Below are positions 25,287 to 33,517 of a DNA stretch of 64,000 nt, in pieces. The DNA comes from Clostridium culturomicium (GTDB lineage: Bacteria; Bacillota; Clostridia; Clostridiales; Clostridiaceae): assembly GCF_000821305.1 (NCBI RefSeq), contig NZ_CCXK01000015.1, positions 188,528-252,527 on the forward strand, read 5' to 3'. Both the position numbers and the translations under genes were made by a program. The stretch's first letter is position 1. Each line of letters begins with the position of its first letter. The notes under the pieces are model-generated. The model had not been told where the DNA came from, did not search any database, and worked only from the letters and a program-made list of their open reading frames with translations.

Positions 25287-27062
25287 TTAAGCTTGCTCTG
25301 CAAACTGGCTATTATATAATTTTTCGTAGAATCCACCTTGAGCCATTAACTCTTCATGATTTCCTTGTTCTATTATACTTCCATCATTAACCACCAAGAT
25401 TAAATCAGCACTCTTTATTGTTGAAAGTCTATGTGCAATAACAAAACTGGTTCTGCCCTTCATAATGTTCTGCATTGCCTTTTGAAGCATAAGTTCAAGT
25501 CTTGTATCAACGGAACTTGTGGCTTCATCAAGAATTAAAATTGATGGATTAGAAATTATTGCCCTTGCTATAGTTAAAAGCTGTTTTTCTCCTTGTGAAA
25601 TATTAGATGCTTCCTCATTAAGGAACATATTATATCCATCTGGAAGGGTCTTTATAAAGTGATGTACATTAGCTATTTTAGCAGCTTCGATTATTTCTTC
25701 CCTTGATGCTCCGAAACGTCCATATTCTATATTTTCATATATGGTTCCATTAAATAGCCATGTATCTTGAAGCACCATTCCAAACATAGAGCGTAAATCC
25801 TCTCTTTTCATATCCCTTGTATCAACACCATCTATTTTGATAGCTCCACCTTGTATTTCATAAAATCTCATAAGCAGATTTATCAGTGTAGTTTTTCCAG
25901 CCCCAGTTGGTCCAACAATAGCAACCATCTGCCCACTTTTTATTTCTGCATTTAAATCCTTTATTAAAGGTTTATCCGCATTATATCCAAATTTAACATG
26001 TTCAAAACTCACATTTCCCTTTGGATTTTCAAGTTTAATCGAAGCCTCTTTATCCTTAATCTCTTCCTCTTCATCTAAGAATTCAAACACACGCTCTACA
26101 GCTGCAAATGCAGATTGTATTGCAGATGATAATTGAGTTACCTGTGAAAGTGGTTGGTTTATCTGCCATATGTAACGAATAAAGGCTTGAAGATTACCAA
26201 CAGTAATTTTCCCTGCAATAGCAGTTATTCCACCCATAACTCCTATTACAGCAATACCTAAATAACTCAACAGAGAAATTAGAGGAGACATAGTACTTGA
26301 TATAAATTGAGCTTTAAATCCATTAATACACAATTCCTCATTTATTCTCTTAAAATCTTCTATGGAGTCTTCCTGCTTCCCATATAGCTTTATTTCATTA
26401 AAGCCAGTATACATTTCCTGTACAGCACCATTTAACTTTCCTAAAGCATTCTGCTGCGCCTCAAACAACCTTTGTGATTTATTTACTATAATCTTTGAAA
26501 CTATTAAACTTCCTGGAATTATTAGAACTGCAACCAATGCCATCTTCACATTAATTGTAAACATCATAATAAGCGCAAAGCTTATAGATAAAATTGAAAT
26601 AATTATCTGGCTAAAGCTTTGTTGAAGTGCATTCGAAATAGTATCAATATCATTAGTTATACGGCTTAACACATCACCATAACTATTTCCATCAAAATAG
26701 CTCACTGGCAAACTTCTGATTTTATCTTGAACTGCATTTCTTAAATCCCTTATAGCATTTTGTATTCCATTTGTTAATAAGTAAGATGCTCCATAGGTTG
26801 CAGCTGCATTTATGGTGTAAACAATACCCAAAAGTATAAGTACTTTAATAATATATTCAAAGTTAACTGAAGCACCAGTAATTCCTTTTATCAAATCAAA
26901 AGAGTCATTTGTAAGCTGTGTTATAATTAACCCCTCAACAAAAGGTGATAATGCATTTGTTATTGTAGCTAACACTATCAATGTTATTGCAATTATAAAA
27001 TAACCTTTATATGGTTCTATATATGGAGAAATTTTTCTTATTGTGTCTTTTAACTTTTTCAT
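25287..27062 (-). CDS. ABC exporter half-transporter, catalytically intact subunit
   Basis: 591 residues. Six membrane helices (about 15-320) precede an ABC domain with Walker A GPTGAGKTT, Q-loop around VLQDTWLF, signature ISQGEKQL, Walker B ILILDEATSSVD (catalytic Glu present) and H-loop VIAHRLST. It is the consensus partner of a heterodimeric type IV exporter of the BmrD/LmrD/TM288 kind, typically a multidrug pump. Its start overlaps the stop of the other subunit by one base. The signature has SQGE rather than SGGQ, as in many such partners. Confidence 0.92.
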   Translation of the reverse strand: MKKLKDTIRKISPYIEPYKGYFIIAITLIVLATITNALSPFVEGLIITQLTNDSFDLIKGITGASVNFEYIIKVLILLGIVYTINAAATYGASYLLTNGIQNAIRDLRNAVQDKIRSLPVSYFDGNSYGDVLSRITNDIDTISNALQQSFSQIIISILSISFALIMMFTINVKMALVAVLIIPGSLIVSKIIVNKSQRLFEAQQNALGKLNGAVQEMYTGFNEIKLYGKQEDSIEDFKRINEELCINGFKAQFISSTMSPLISLLSYLGIAVIGVMGGITAIAGKITVGNLQAFIRYIWQINQPLSQVTQLSSAIQSAFAAVERVFEFLDEEEEIKDKEASIKLENPKGNVSFEHVKFGYNADKPLIKDLNAEIKSGQMVAIVGPTGAGKTTLINLLMRFYEIQGGAIKIDGVDTRDMKREDLRSMFGMVLQDTWLFNGTIYENIEYGRFGASREEIIEAAKIANVHHFIKTLPDGYNMFLNEEASNISQGEKQLLTIARAIISNPSILILDEATSSVDTRLELMLQKAMQNIMKGRTSFVIAHRLSTIKSADLILVVNDGSIIEQGNHEELMAQGGFYEKLYNSQFAEQA

Positions 27063-28789
27063 TATGCTAATTCCTCCTTTGAAAGTTGTGATGCTGCTAT
27101 CTCATAATATATTTCACAATTTTTTAGAAGCTCTCTATGAGTACCCATTCCAACAACTTCACCTTCATTTAAAACTATGATTTTATCAGCATCCATTATA
27201 GACCCAATTCTTTGTGCAACAATTAAAACCACTGAATTTTGTGTTTCTTTCTTTAATCGTGCCCTAAGCTCTGCATCTGTTTTAAAGTCTAAAGCTGAAA
27301 AACTATCATCAAAGATATATATTTCTGGACGTCTCACTATTGCTCTTGCAATTGACAGCCTTTGTTTTTGACCACCAGAAACATTGGTACCACCTTCACT
27401 TATATGCTCATCAAACTTCTTAGGTTTTTTAGAAATAAACTCATAAGCTTGAGCTATTTTAGATGAATCTTCAACTTCTTCAGTTGTAGCTTTTTTCTTA
27501 CCCATCTTTATATTACTTTTAATGCTTCCAGTAAATAATCTTGCCTTTTGTGGAATAAATCCTATTTTTTTACGGAGAACCTTTAAATCAAAGTCTCTGA
27601 CATCTATACCATCAACCTTAACTGACCCTTCAGTTACATCATAAAATCTTGGAATTAAGTTTATTAGTGTACTCTTCCCACTTCCTGTACTTCCAATAAA
27701 GGCCACAGTTTCACCCTTCACTGCCTTAAAGGTAACATCTTTTATTACAGGCTCCTCCCCATCTGGATAAGTAAAGGTTACATTTTCAAATTCTACTACA
27801 CCTTTTATCTTTGTTTCCTTTACACCATTTTCTGGGTTTCTAATTAGTGGTTCCTCATTTAGTAGTTCTTCAATTCTCTCTGCTGAAACCTGAGCTCTTG
27901 GGTACATTGTAAATACTGTAGAGAACAGCATCATAGAGAACATTGCATGGAATAAATATTCTATAAATGCAACTAATTGTCCAACCTGAAGAGTTCCCAT
28001 GTTAATCATATTGCTTGCAATCCAAAATACAATAATTATGGCAATACTCAAAAGATAGAAAAATGCTGGGTACGCTACTGCCATAAGCTTAAATAGCTTT
28101 TTAGATAATCCCGCATAATCTTCATTATTTTCAGCAAATCTAACTCTTTCATGATTATCATTTCCAAAAGCTCTAATAACCCTGATACCAGTTAAATTCT
28201 CACGTGATATTTGATTCAACTTGTCTAACTTCTTTTGCTGACTTTGTGAAATCGGGTGAGAAGTTTTAGCTATTATAACAACTCCGATTACAATTACTGG
28301 TATTGTAACAAGTAATATAGTTGATAATTTAAGATTTGTTCTTACTATCATAAACAAACTTGAAAAGAACATAACAGGAGTTATTAATGCCATTCTTAAT
28401 ATTGTATTTGTGAACTGCATTAACTGAAAAGCATCATTAGTTGTTCTTGTAATCATTGATGATATTCCAAATTTATCATATTCGCTATGAGAAAAATCCT
28501 GTGATTTTTTAAAGATGTCATTTCTTATATCTCTTACCATTCCATTAGAAATCTTTGATGAACAATAAGCCAAAACAATATTTCCAAATGTCCCTAAAAG
28601 AGAGATAAGTAAAATAACCATTCCCATTCTTTTTATATACTCTATATCTCCATTAGCAATTCCATTATCTATAACATCCGCCATGATTGTTGGTATTCCT
28701 AGTTCAACAAGAGCAAATCCGAAAACTGATATTATGTTTATCATAATAAGCAGTTTATAATTTTTTAAGTACTTTAAAATTAACCTCAT
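27062..28789 (-). CDS. ABC exporter half-transporter, degenerate-site subunit
   Basis: 575 residues with six membrane helices and an ABC domain: Walker A GSTGSGKST, signature VSGGQKQR, Walker B IYIFDDSFSALD in which Asp replaces the catalytic Glu, and switch AQRIGS in place of the usual His. That is the hallmark of the non-catalytic chain in heterodimeric exporters (BmrC/LmrC/TM287). It is first in a two-gene operon with the intact subunit. It is expressed from a MerR-type promoter with a 19-base spacer at 28936-28966, divergent from the regulator gene. Confidence 0.93.
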   Translation of the reverse strand: MRLILKYLKNYKLLIMINIISVFGFALVELGIPTIMADVIDNGIANGDIEYIKRMGMVILLISLLGTFGNIVLAYCSSKISNGMVRDIRNDIFKKSQDFSHSEYDKFGISSMITRTTNDAFQLMQFTNTILRMALITPVMFFSSLFMIVRTNLKLSTILLVTIPVIVIGVVIIAKTSHPISQSQQKKLDKLNQISRENLTGIRVIRAFGNDNHERVRFAENNEDYAGLSKKLFKLMAVAYPAFFYLLSIAIIIVFWIASNMINMGTLQVGQLVAFIEYLFHAMFSMMLFSTVFTMYPRAQVSAERIEELLNEEPLIRNPENGVKETKIKGVVEFENVTFTYPDGEEPVIKDVTFKAVKGETVAFIGSTGSGKSTLINLIPRFYDVTEGSVKVDGIDVRDFDLKVLRKKIGFIPQKARLFTGSIKSNIKMGKKKATTEEVEDSSKIAQAYEFISKKPKKFDEHISEGGTNVSGGQKQRLSIARAIVRRPEIYIFDDSFSALDFKTDAELRARLKKETQNSVVLIVAQRIGSIMDADKIIVLNEGEVVGMGTHRELLKNCEIYYEIAASQLSKEELA

Positions 28790-28935
28790 CTCTTTTAATA
28801 CTCCTTCTTTTTAAATTTATATAATCTAATCTGTAATTAGTTATAATATCCTTCATACCTTAACTATATATTCTTACTTTCTTTGCTATTTATAAATTTT
28901 ATATTATTGAATACTTGTCTCCACATCATTATAAT

Positions 28936-28966
28936 AATATAAGGTATACGGTAACCGTATAGTCAA
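28936..28966 (-). promoter_or_regulatory. MerR-activated promoter of the ABC exporter (19-bp spacer with operator)
   Basis: On the minus strand there is a -35 TTGACT (28961-28966), a 19-base spacer and a -10 TATATT (28936-28941). The spacer region contains the near-perfect palindrome TATACGGT-A-ACCGTATA (28945-28961). A 19-base spacer with a centred dyad is diagnostic of MerR-family activation by DNA twisting. Confidence 0.88.
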
Positions 28967-28981
28967 TAGGGGGATAAAATC

Positions 28982-29812
28982 ATGAATAACGATTACAAGA
29001 AATATTTTAACACTGGTGAATTTTCAAAGTTATGCCATGTAAAAAAACAAACACTTTTTCACTATGATGATATAGGTATTTTCTCACCTGAAGTAAAAGA
29101 TTCAAATGGATACCGCTATTACTCTTATCAGCAATTTGAGGTTTTTGGCGTTATTTCTATGCTAAAAGAATTAAAGATGCCGCTAAAGGAAATTAAAGCT
29201 TATCTGGACAACAGAACTCCAGATTCTTTCGTTGAACTCTTCGAAAATAAGCTTGTTGAAATTGATGAAGAAATAAAAAAACTCCAAAGAACACGAATGC
29301 TCATGGAAAAAAAATTATCTTCTATTAAAAAATGTACTAATATTGACCCCAATAAAATCACAATAGAATTTATGGAAGAAGAAACTCTTGTCATAAGCCG
29401 TTCTATTGAAAATGTTAGTCATAAGGATTATTTAAAGACCGTTTCTGACCACCTTGATTATTATTTTACCAACAGCATTAACTCTGATTACAGCATTGGA
29501 CTTATAATAAATAAAGAAAATATCTTGGCTGGAGTTCAATATAATTACTCTTATCTTTACTCTAGGATTAACAGTACTTCAGAAAGTTCATATAAATTTA
29601 TAAAGCCTAGTGGTTTATATGCCATTGCTTATCATCTCGGTGATCCTGAAAATCTTGATGAAAGTTATCAGAGAGTTGTTAGATACCTTGAAAAGTCCAA
29701 ACTTAAAATGGGCGAATTTGCATATGAAGAGTTTATTCTTGATGAAACAACTGTAAAAGATAAAGAAAATTATCTTACTCAAATAATAGTTGAAATAGAC
29801 TCAAATAATTAA
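28982..29812 (+). CDS. MerR family regulator with C-terminal effector-binding domain (BmrR-like)
   Basis: 276 residues. The N-terminal MerR winged helix has FNTGEFSKLCHVKKQTLFHYDDIGIFSPE and NGYRYYSYQQFEVF; a dimerisation coiled coil spans about 80-120. A C-terminal GyrI-like/BmrR-type ligand domain covers about 125-275, with YSIGLIINKENILAGV, GLYAIAYHLG and a VEIDSNN end. Such proteins bind hydrophobic cations and activate an exporter. It is divergent from the ABC exporter operon, with the operator in between. The ribosome site is AGGGGGAT. Terminator at 29811-29836. Confidence 0.9.
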   Translation: MNNDYKKYFNTGEFSKLCHVKKQTLFHYDDIGIFSPEVKDSNGYRYYSYQQFEVFGVISMLKELKMPLKEIKAYLDNRTPDSFVELFENKLVEIDEEIKKLQRTRMLMEKKLSSIKKCTNIDPNKITIEFMEEETLVISRSIENVSHKDYLKTVSDHLDYYFTNSINSDYSIGLIINKENILAGVQYNYSYLYSRINSTSESSYKFIKPSGLYAIAYHLGDPENLDESYQRVVRYLEKSKLKMGEFAYEEFILDETTVKDKENYLTQIIVEIDSNN

Positions 29813-29836
29813 GGCTGGAGGTACTCCTCCAGCCTT
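29811..29836. terminator. Bidirectional terminator between merR and the pentapeptide-repeat gene
   Basis: An 11-bp perfect stem AAGGCTGGAGG / CCTCCAGCCTT with a TACT loop and a short T tail, starting inside the merR stop codon. It lies between converging genes. Confidence 0.88.
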
Positions 29837-29837
29837 T

Positions 29838-31028
29838 TCATCTTACTAATTTTCTAGTTATTGTTCCTATGCCTATACCCATCATTATGACCCCTAAAAC
29901 CATTTCCACATTGGATAGCATATATGCTGCCGGCGTTGGACCTGCAGTAATCATCCCTAAACCTGCAAATATTCCACAGCTTAAATTTAAAGTTTCATTG
30001 AACTGTTTAACGAACTGGCTAAAACTTTTAGGTAATCCTATTCCAAGCAAATAAATTATTGTTTCACCTTCAATATCAAGTCCAACCAAAATATATAGTA
30101 TTGCAAAAAGTAAAACTAGTGTTAATGATGTAATTAATGGATGTAACATTCTTTCGCCATATCCACAAGTAGCAAAATATACAAATGATAATACCTTTGC
30201 TCTAAGCGTATCTAAACTTTTACGCTGAAAATTTTTGCAAATATAATAATACTCACCAAAATTATTACTTAAATTATCTTCTTTAAATTTGTCTGCAATT
30301 GTTTCATAAACCATATACAGGCCTTCATACTCATTCTTTGTCTTCTCTATTGGTTTAATTTTATCTATGAAGGTTTTTTCATTAACTTTTGTTTTCAGTT
30401 TGTCATTAAACTCGAAGTCAACCAAGTATGTATTTACAATTTTAGCTCCTGATAAATCTACATCTGCAAAATTTGTTCTCTTCATATATGAGTCTATAAT
30501 TATTGTATTGGACATATCTGATAATTCAAAGCTTGTATCCTTAAAGTTACAGTTTCTTAATATCAAATAAGTTATGTCACAGCTGAGAAATTTACTATAT
30601 ATCTTACAATTATCAAATTCACAAGACAAGTTATCTTTTTTATTTAAAGACGGCTCCTTTTTTATTTTTTCTAATAGGAAGGTGCAATCTTCAAAAATTA
30701 CTCCTCCTCCCCCAAAATCACATTCTTTAAACTTACAGCCTATAAAAGTACAATTCTTAAACTTAATATTATAAAACTTACACCCCTTAAAAATAGAGCA
30801 CACTATATTCAAACCAGTAAACTCTGAAAACTTTCCTTCATCTTGTGTTCTTTCATTATTAAAAACCTTACCTTCAAAGGTTTTAAAACTGTACTTTTCA
30901 CTTGGTATGACATCTATTATTGTTTTATCCTTAATTATTTCTTTATAAAGGGCCTCATTATTGCTTCTTCTATGGTTAAGCTGATCCTTTGCAGCACTAA
31001 CTTCTTCCTTAAAGTTTATATATGCCAT
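29838..31028 (-). CDS. Pentapeptide-repeat-like protein with C-terminal membrane (ion-channel-like) region
   Basis: 396 residues. Residues about 60-215 are a right-handed beta-helix of pentapeptide-like repeats: SIFKGCKFYNIKFKNCTFIGCKFKECDF, then ILRNCNFKDTSFELSDMSNT. An intervening helical segment has YEGLYMVYETIADKFKEDN. The C-terminal third has two or three membrane helices, with LHPLITSLTLVLLFAILYILV and GMITAGPTPAAYMLSNVEMVLGVIMMGIGIGTI, which resemble the two-helix ion channel (Ion_trans_2) architecture seen fused to pentapeptide repeats. The selectivity filter is not clear. Role unknown: possibly a membrane sensor or channel. Confidence 0.72.
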   Translation of the reverse strand: MAYINFKEEVSAAKDQLNHRRSNNEALYKEIIKDKTIIDVIPSEKYSFKTFEGKVFNNERTQDEGKFSEFTGLNIVCSIFKGCKFYNIKFKNCTFIGCKFKECDFGGGGVIFEDCTFLLEKIKKEPSLNKKDNLSCEFDNCKIYSKFLSCDITYLILRNCNFKDTSFELSDMSNTIIIDSYMKRTNFADVDLSGAKIVNTYLVDFEFNDKLKTKVNEKTFIDKIKPIEKTKNEYEGLYMVYETIADKFKEDNLSNNFGEYYYICKNFQRKSLDTLRAKVLSFVYFATCGYGERMLHPLITSLTLVLLFAILYILVGLDIEGETIIYLLGIGLPKSFSQFVKQFNETLNLSCGIFAGLGMITAGPTPAAYMLSNVEMVLGVIMMGIGIGTITRKLVR

Positions 31029-31146
31029 ACACCCTCACCTCTCATCTTAAATTTAATTGGAAGCTAAAAACGAATAACTTTAGTATTACTCCGTTATAAA
31101 TTAAAATACATTCATATGCTCCTTACCATTTTATTCATAAAATAAA

Positions 31147-31183
31147 AAGTTGGATTTTAGAAACTTACTCCAAACTCCAACTT
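31147..31183 (-). terminator. Terminator of the glutaredoxin-like gene
   Basis: AAGTTGGA (31147-31154) pairs with TCCAACTT (31176-31183). On the minus strand the stem is followed by TTTATTT, 7 bases past the stop. Confidence 0.75.
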
Positions 31184-31189
31184 ATTACC

Positions 31190-31423
31190 TTATTTTATTT
31201 TTTCTAAAGCATCCTCAATTTCAGTTCTCTTGTACCCAACAATAACTTCATCTCCTATAGTTATCACAGGTACAGTCCATTGCTCTGATACTTCAAATAC
31301 TATATGTCTATCTTGCTTATAGTCAGGAACAATAATTTCCTCAAAAGCTACACCCTTTTTCTCAAGATACATTTTTAATATTTTACATTCAGGACACCAG
31401 TCTACAGAATATACTTTAATCAT
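31190..31423 (-). CDS. Glutaredoxin family protein
   Basis: 77 residues with a thioredoxin fold. The redox motif C-P-E-C is at Cys10-Cys13 (SVDWCPECKILKMYLEKKGV), the cis-Pro region is QWTVPVITIGDEVIVGYKRTE. NrdH/glutaredoxin-like proteins reduce disulphides using glutathione or thioredoxin reductase. No ribonucleotide reductase is nearby. A single gene with its own terminator; ribosome site AGGTGA. Confidence 0.88.
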   Translation of the reverse strand: MIKVYSVDWCPECKILKMYLEKKGVAFEEIIVPDYKQDRHIVFEVSEQWTVPVITIGDEVIVGYKRTEIEDALEKIK

Positions 31424-31523
31424 ATAATCACCTCAATTAATAATTATTATTCTTTAATTAATATTATTAATACCATACATTCCATTTATATTCAAGTTTT
31501 TTATTATCTACGAGGTAGACTTC

Positions 31524-31817
31524 TTAAAACTTATATACCTCAACTTCTTCTTCAATACCAATAATTTCAGCATCCGTATTACTTTCTATAAAATTAACTA
31601 TGTTCTCCATGGTTGAATCTAATTGTGCTGATGTTCCACCTATTCCCGCTATTCCTATTACAATTGTTTGATGAATATCTTGCTCATCTATTTCACTTAC
31701 AGAAACATTAAATTTATTTTTCACTCTTTGCACTAAGCTCTTAACTACCATTCTTTTTTCTTTTAATGAGTGTACCCATGCAGCCCTTAGAGTTACATGC
31801 ATTAGAAATATTTTCAC
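31524..31817 (-). CDS. DUF503 (YlxP-like) family protein
   Basis: 97 residues, matching the DUF503 family length. The signature is LRAAWVHSLKEKRMVVKSLVQRVKNKFNVSVSEIDEQDIHQTIVIGIA, followed by a second strand-helix with LDSTMENIVNFIE. YlxP is encoded with translation factors in Bacillus and its function is not defined. Here it stands alone, downstream of the radical SAM gene and upstream of the glutaredoxin-like gene, with separate spacers. Confidence 0.85.
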   Translation of the reverse strand: MKIFLMHVTLRAAWVHSLKEKRMVVKSLVQRVKNKFNVSVSEIDEQDIHQTIVIGIAGIGGTSAQLDSTMENIVNFIESNTDAEIIGIEEEVEVYKF

Positions 31818-31938
31818 TTTAACTACTCCTTTTTAATATAATTTTCCACACATTAGAAAAATAATAACCCTCAATACTTACTATATTTTTATTATTCTTC
31901 CCTTTTATTTTATGAATACTTCATCACTATAAAAAATA

Positions 31939-31982
31939 CGAGGATGACTATAATACTCATTTGTATCTTGATAGCTTCCTCG
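31939..31982 (-). terminator. Terminator of the RiPP (precursor plus radical SAM) operon
   Basis: CGAGGA (31939-31944) pairs with TCCTCG (31977-31982), extended inside by GCTAT/ATAGT. On the minus strand it is followed by TATTTTTTAT, 5 bases after the radical SAM stop. Confidence 0.85.
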
Positions 31983-31986
31983 CACT

Positions 31987-33252
31987 TTAATCTTCCCACC
32001 GTCTTTCATAAGGATTGTACTTGCATGTATTTCCACGTTCATAGATTTTTTCACTTTCTACAGCTACAGGTCTGCAATCTTTACATACATATCTGTATTC
32101 ACAATCACAACAAACCTTAATTAAATCTCTAGAAACATTCCACACTTCTTTCTTCAAATATTCACTTAATATTTCCTCAAGAGAATGGGTAAAAACATTA
32201 TACTTTAGGTTAATAAATTTTTCTCCCATTATACATGGACTTATTTCCCCATTGCACCCAATATTTATTTTCCCTTGCCAACAGCTGTTACCTGAAAAAT
32301 TTTTAATAAACTCTGCCTTTGAGATGCCTTGAAAGTTTGGTTTAATCTTAACTCTTCCACACTTTAAACCCTGTAAACCTGGTATAAGATTACTCTTTTC
32401 CTTTCCAACATCTCTAATAACATCTATTTTGGCCTTTCTTCCAGTAATACCATATAAAAATTCTTGTATACTCTGTGTTTCTTCAACATTATATTTCATT
32501 ATTACAGTATTGGCTTGTACATACACACCCTTGCTTCTTAGTTTTTTTATTCCTGCAATGGTTTTATCAAAACTTCCAATATGATTAGTAATTTTATCAT
32601 GTATCTCTTTATTTTTAGAATATACTGAAGTAACTACCTTAACATTATTTTTTATAATACATGCTACAACCTCGTCTGTCAGTAATGTAAGATTAGAATA
32701 TAAAATTATATCTGTTTGTTTATTTCTATTACTGATAAACTCAATTAAGAGTTCTATATCTTTGAACAATAATGGTTCTCCACCTATTAAAATAATTCTT
32801 TTAGGTTTAAACCTTTCAAGCTGAAGTATAACTTCCTCCCACTGCTTTAAATTCAGAATCCTAAGGCCAATATCCCTTTTGGGATTAGAATCCATATAAC
32901 AGTGGCAGCATTTTAAATTGCATGACTTCCTTAGTTCTAACCATACTGTATCTAATTTATCATAAATACATTTTTCAAAGGCTTCATTTTTAATCCACAC
33001 CTTTGAGTAAAACCCTAGTTTTTTATCCACAAGCTGATCTAAATATCCTAACAATTTATTCTTATCAAGGTTCCCTGCCTGATTAATCACTTCTGAAATA
33101 GTTTTTCCTTCTAACAATTGCTTTAAACATATTTTAGAAGCTGCATCAATAGAATACAACTTTTTATTCTTCAAATCTTGTATTAATCCACCACATGCAC
33201 CTTCTACAAGAATTATATCTTCATTAAAATTGAAATACTTCATACTTATCAC
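31987..33252 (-). CDS. Radical SAM/SPASM Cys-rich peptide maturase
   Basis: 421 residues from the GTG at 33252 (an ATG three codons on, at 33243, is the alternative). The N-terminal 90 residues look like a small winged-helix peptide-recognition (PqqD/RRE-like) region. The radical SAM cluster motif C-x3-C-x2-C is CNLKCCHC (Cys111, 115, 118), followed by GGEPLLF. The C-terminal SPASM region has GKINIGCNGEISPCIMG and VCCDCEYRYVCKDCRP, enough cysteines for auxiliary [4Fe-4S] clusters. SPASM maturases install thioether or C-C crosslinks on small peptides. The start overlaps the stop of the 43-codon precursor gene (TAGTG), giving translational coupling. It looks like the clostridial CLI_3235-associated maturase family. 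Confidence 0.9.
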   Translation of the reverse strand: MISMKYFNFNEDIILVEGACGGLIQDLKNKKLYSIDAASKICLKQLLEGKTISEVINQAGNLDKNKLLGYLDQLVDKKLGFYSKVWIKNEAFEKCIYDKLDTVWLELRKSCNLKCCHCYMDSNPKRDIGLRILNLKQWEEVILQLERFKPKRIILIGGEPLLFKDIELLIEFISNRNKQTDIILYSNLTLLTDEVVACIIKNNVKVVTSVYSKNKEIHDKITNHIGSFDKTIAGIKKLRSKGVYVQANTVIMKYNVEETQSIQEFLYGITGRKAKIDVIRDVGKEKSNLIPGLQGLKCGRVKIKPNFQGISKAEFIKNFSGNSCWQGKINIGCNGEISPCIMGEKFINLKYNVFTHSLEEILSEYLKKEVWNVSRDLIKVCCDCEYRYVCKDCRPVAVESEKIYERGNTCKYNPYERRWED

Positions 33253-33383
33253 TATATTTCTTCATCATCCATTTCACTTGGAATACATGCATCATCTGTA
33301 GGATTACAATCATCAAAGAAGTCTGGAAAACAGCTTGTTGATGTATTCTCTCCATAATTTATCTCTACTAATTCAAAATCCAT
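33252..33383 (-). CDS. Cys-rich RiPP precursor peptide (43 residues)
   Basis: ATG at 33383, an excellent TAGGAGG ribosome site 8 bases upstream, stop TAG at 33252-33254 overlapping the maturase GTG. The leader is MDFELVEINYGENTSTS; the core starts SCFPDFFDDCNPTDDACIPS and ends EMDDEEI. Three cysteines (18, 26, 33) each begin a Cys-X-Pro motif (CFP, CNP, CIP) at spacings of 8 and 7. The core is strikingly acidic, with no Lys or Arg anywhere in the peptide. The order (tiny gene, then SPASM radical SAM gene) and the coupling mark it as the substrate. It resembles the CLI_3235-type bacteriocin-like peptides of clostridia; activity is unknown. Confidence 0.85.
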   Translation of the reverse strand: MDFELVEINYGENTSTSCFPDFFDDCNPTDDACIPSEMDDEEI

Positions 33384-33408
33384 AATATCATCCTCCTATA
33401 AATGAGCT

Positions 33409-33427
33409 TTCAAATCAACGATTTGAA
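33409..33427 (-). promoter_or_regulatory. Stem-loop in the leader of the RiPP precursor gene
   Basis: A perfect 8-bp stem TTCAAATC / GATTTGAA with an AAC loop, 26 bases upstream of the precursor ATG. A second AAGGAGG-like site lies further upstream (around 33444-33450), in front of a six-codon TTG frame. There is no T run, so this is not a terminator; it may affect access to the ribosome site or mRNA stability. Confidence 0.4.
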
Positions 33428-33517
33428 TTCTCCAACTTGCCTCCTTCAAACCCGAAAGCGCTGTCTTAATAATATTATACATAATGAATAATGTATCTAA
33501 TATAGCTTTTAAATAAT

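Noticed and set aside
33252..33383. Lantibiotic or sactibiotic of a known named type
   Set aside because: There is no LanB/LanC/LanM, and the Cys-X-Pro pattern does not match named sactibiotics such as subtilosin or SCIFF; it is described only as a SPASM-linked Cys-rich precursor.
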